Of a stretch of DNA of 5,007 nucleotides, positions 4,668 to 5,007 are shown one piece after another (position 1 is the stretch's first letter; the number at the start of each line of letters is the position of its first letter). Under the pieces are notes generated by a model. That model saw only the letters and a program-made list of their open reading frames with translations, was not told the origin of the DNA and searched no databases. The DNA comes from an uncultured Fibrobacter sp. Its GTDB lineage: Bacteria > Fibrobacterota > Fibrobacteria > Fibrobacterales > Fibrobacteraceae. Location: contig CAMZFJ010000187.1 of NCBI GenBank assembly GCA_947306025.1, positions 1 to 5,007 on the forward strand. The letters run 5' to 3'. A program made the translations under genes and the position numbers.

Positions 4668-5007
4668 ATGCACTCCTCTAAGCTTTTCTGGCCTGCACTT
4701 TTTATCGCTGTTGTTGTGGCGCTTGCTCTATTGCTTTGGAGCGGGCGTTCCGAGAATATGAGCTACCGCGAAATGGCGTGTGTTTTTGAAGAGCGTGCGC
4801 CTTCTTGCTTGGATTCTATTCCTGCGTGGAACGAGGGACTTGCGTTTTTTGATAGCAGTGTTGCTGCATCTCGCGACACGCTCGAATCGCTCAAGAACTT
4901 GCTCTGGAATTTCTGGAATATCGAATTTGCAGGGGCCGGCGAAGCCGCAATCGCTAAAGAATCCGTGCTCCCGCTTCGAGTGCTCGAAAATAAAAAGTCC
5001 GGTTGCA
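4668..5007 (+). CDS. Membrane-anchored protein, possibly transglutaminase-like, partial
   Basis: From the ATG at 4668, 113 complete codons are open to the right edge. A short basic N-terminus is followed by a hydrophobic segment (about 7-24, FWPALFIAVVVALALLLW), giving a signal anchor or uncleaved signal peptide, so the rest is probably periplasmic. The visible domain includes the acidic, Cys-containing MACVFEERAPSCLDS (36-50) and ends in LPLRVLENKKSGC. That ending resembles the segment leading to the catalytic Cys in transglutaminase-like (SirB1-type) domains, which would make C113 the nucleophile; this rests on motif memory and is tentative. The gene is co-oriented with the AlgJ-like lipoprotein gene but separated by 200 bp of repeats, so co-transcription is uncertain. 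Start choice: the ATG gives a proper N-terminal membrane segment, but no ribosome-binding site is seen. Met31 would be a later alternative that loses the membrane segment. Confidence 0.75.
   Translation, partial: MHSSKLFWPALFIAVVVALALLLWSGRSENMSYREMACVFEERAPSCLDSIPAWNEGLAFFDSSVAASRDTLESLKNLLWNFWNIEFAGAGEAAIAKESVLPLRVLENKKSGC

Overview
The window looks like chromosomal sequence from a Gram-negative, Fibrobacter-like bacterium. The pointers are a lipoprotein signal peptide on an AlgJ/AlgX-type protein, weak or absent Shine-Dalgarno sequences at most genes, and the style of AT-rich intergenic repeats. This assignment is an inference from recall, not a database match. No mobile element, CRISPR array, rRNA or tRNA is visible.

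Minus strand, right to left. A 74-residue TM2-domain membrane protein (2365-2141) is followed by rdgB, the non-canonical purine NTP pyrophosphatase (1996-1370). Next is a tRNA-dihydrouridine synthase (1275-200) that is split by an apparent single-base deletion near 616 and carries an in-frame 24-bp minisatellite. Last is the first 35 codons of a radical SAM protein with an intact CxxxCxxC cluster motif (105-1), which runs off the left edge. rdgB, dus and the radical SAM gene are co-oriented with gaps of about 94 bp and may form one transcription unit for nucleotide-pool cleaning and RNA modification.

Plus strand. A 653-residue predicted lipoprotein (2506-4467) has a C-terminal SGNH/AlgJ-AlgX-like acyltransferase domain with its Asp-x-His and Ser motifs in place, and a large N-terminal half I do not recognise. 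It is followed by the first 113 residues of a membrane-anchored protein (from 4668), perhaps transglutaminase-like, cut by the right edge. A role in envelope or exopolysaccharide modification is the most plausible reading of the AlgJ-like protein.

The most striking non-coding signal is a family of degenerate tandem repeats with a strict 7-bp period (consensus close to ARYMACY, for example agtaact, aataacc, aaccact). They occur in both orientations in three of the five intergenic gaps (1997-2140, 2366-2505, 4468-4667). They are absent from the two gaps inside the putative rdgB-dus-radical SAM unit. In places they abut start codons or run into a stop codon, and opposed arrays can fold into imperfect hairpins. 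They resemble in architecture the heptanucleotide STRR repeats known from heterocystous cyanobacteria, but the sequence and the likely host differ.
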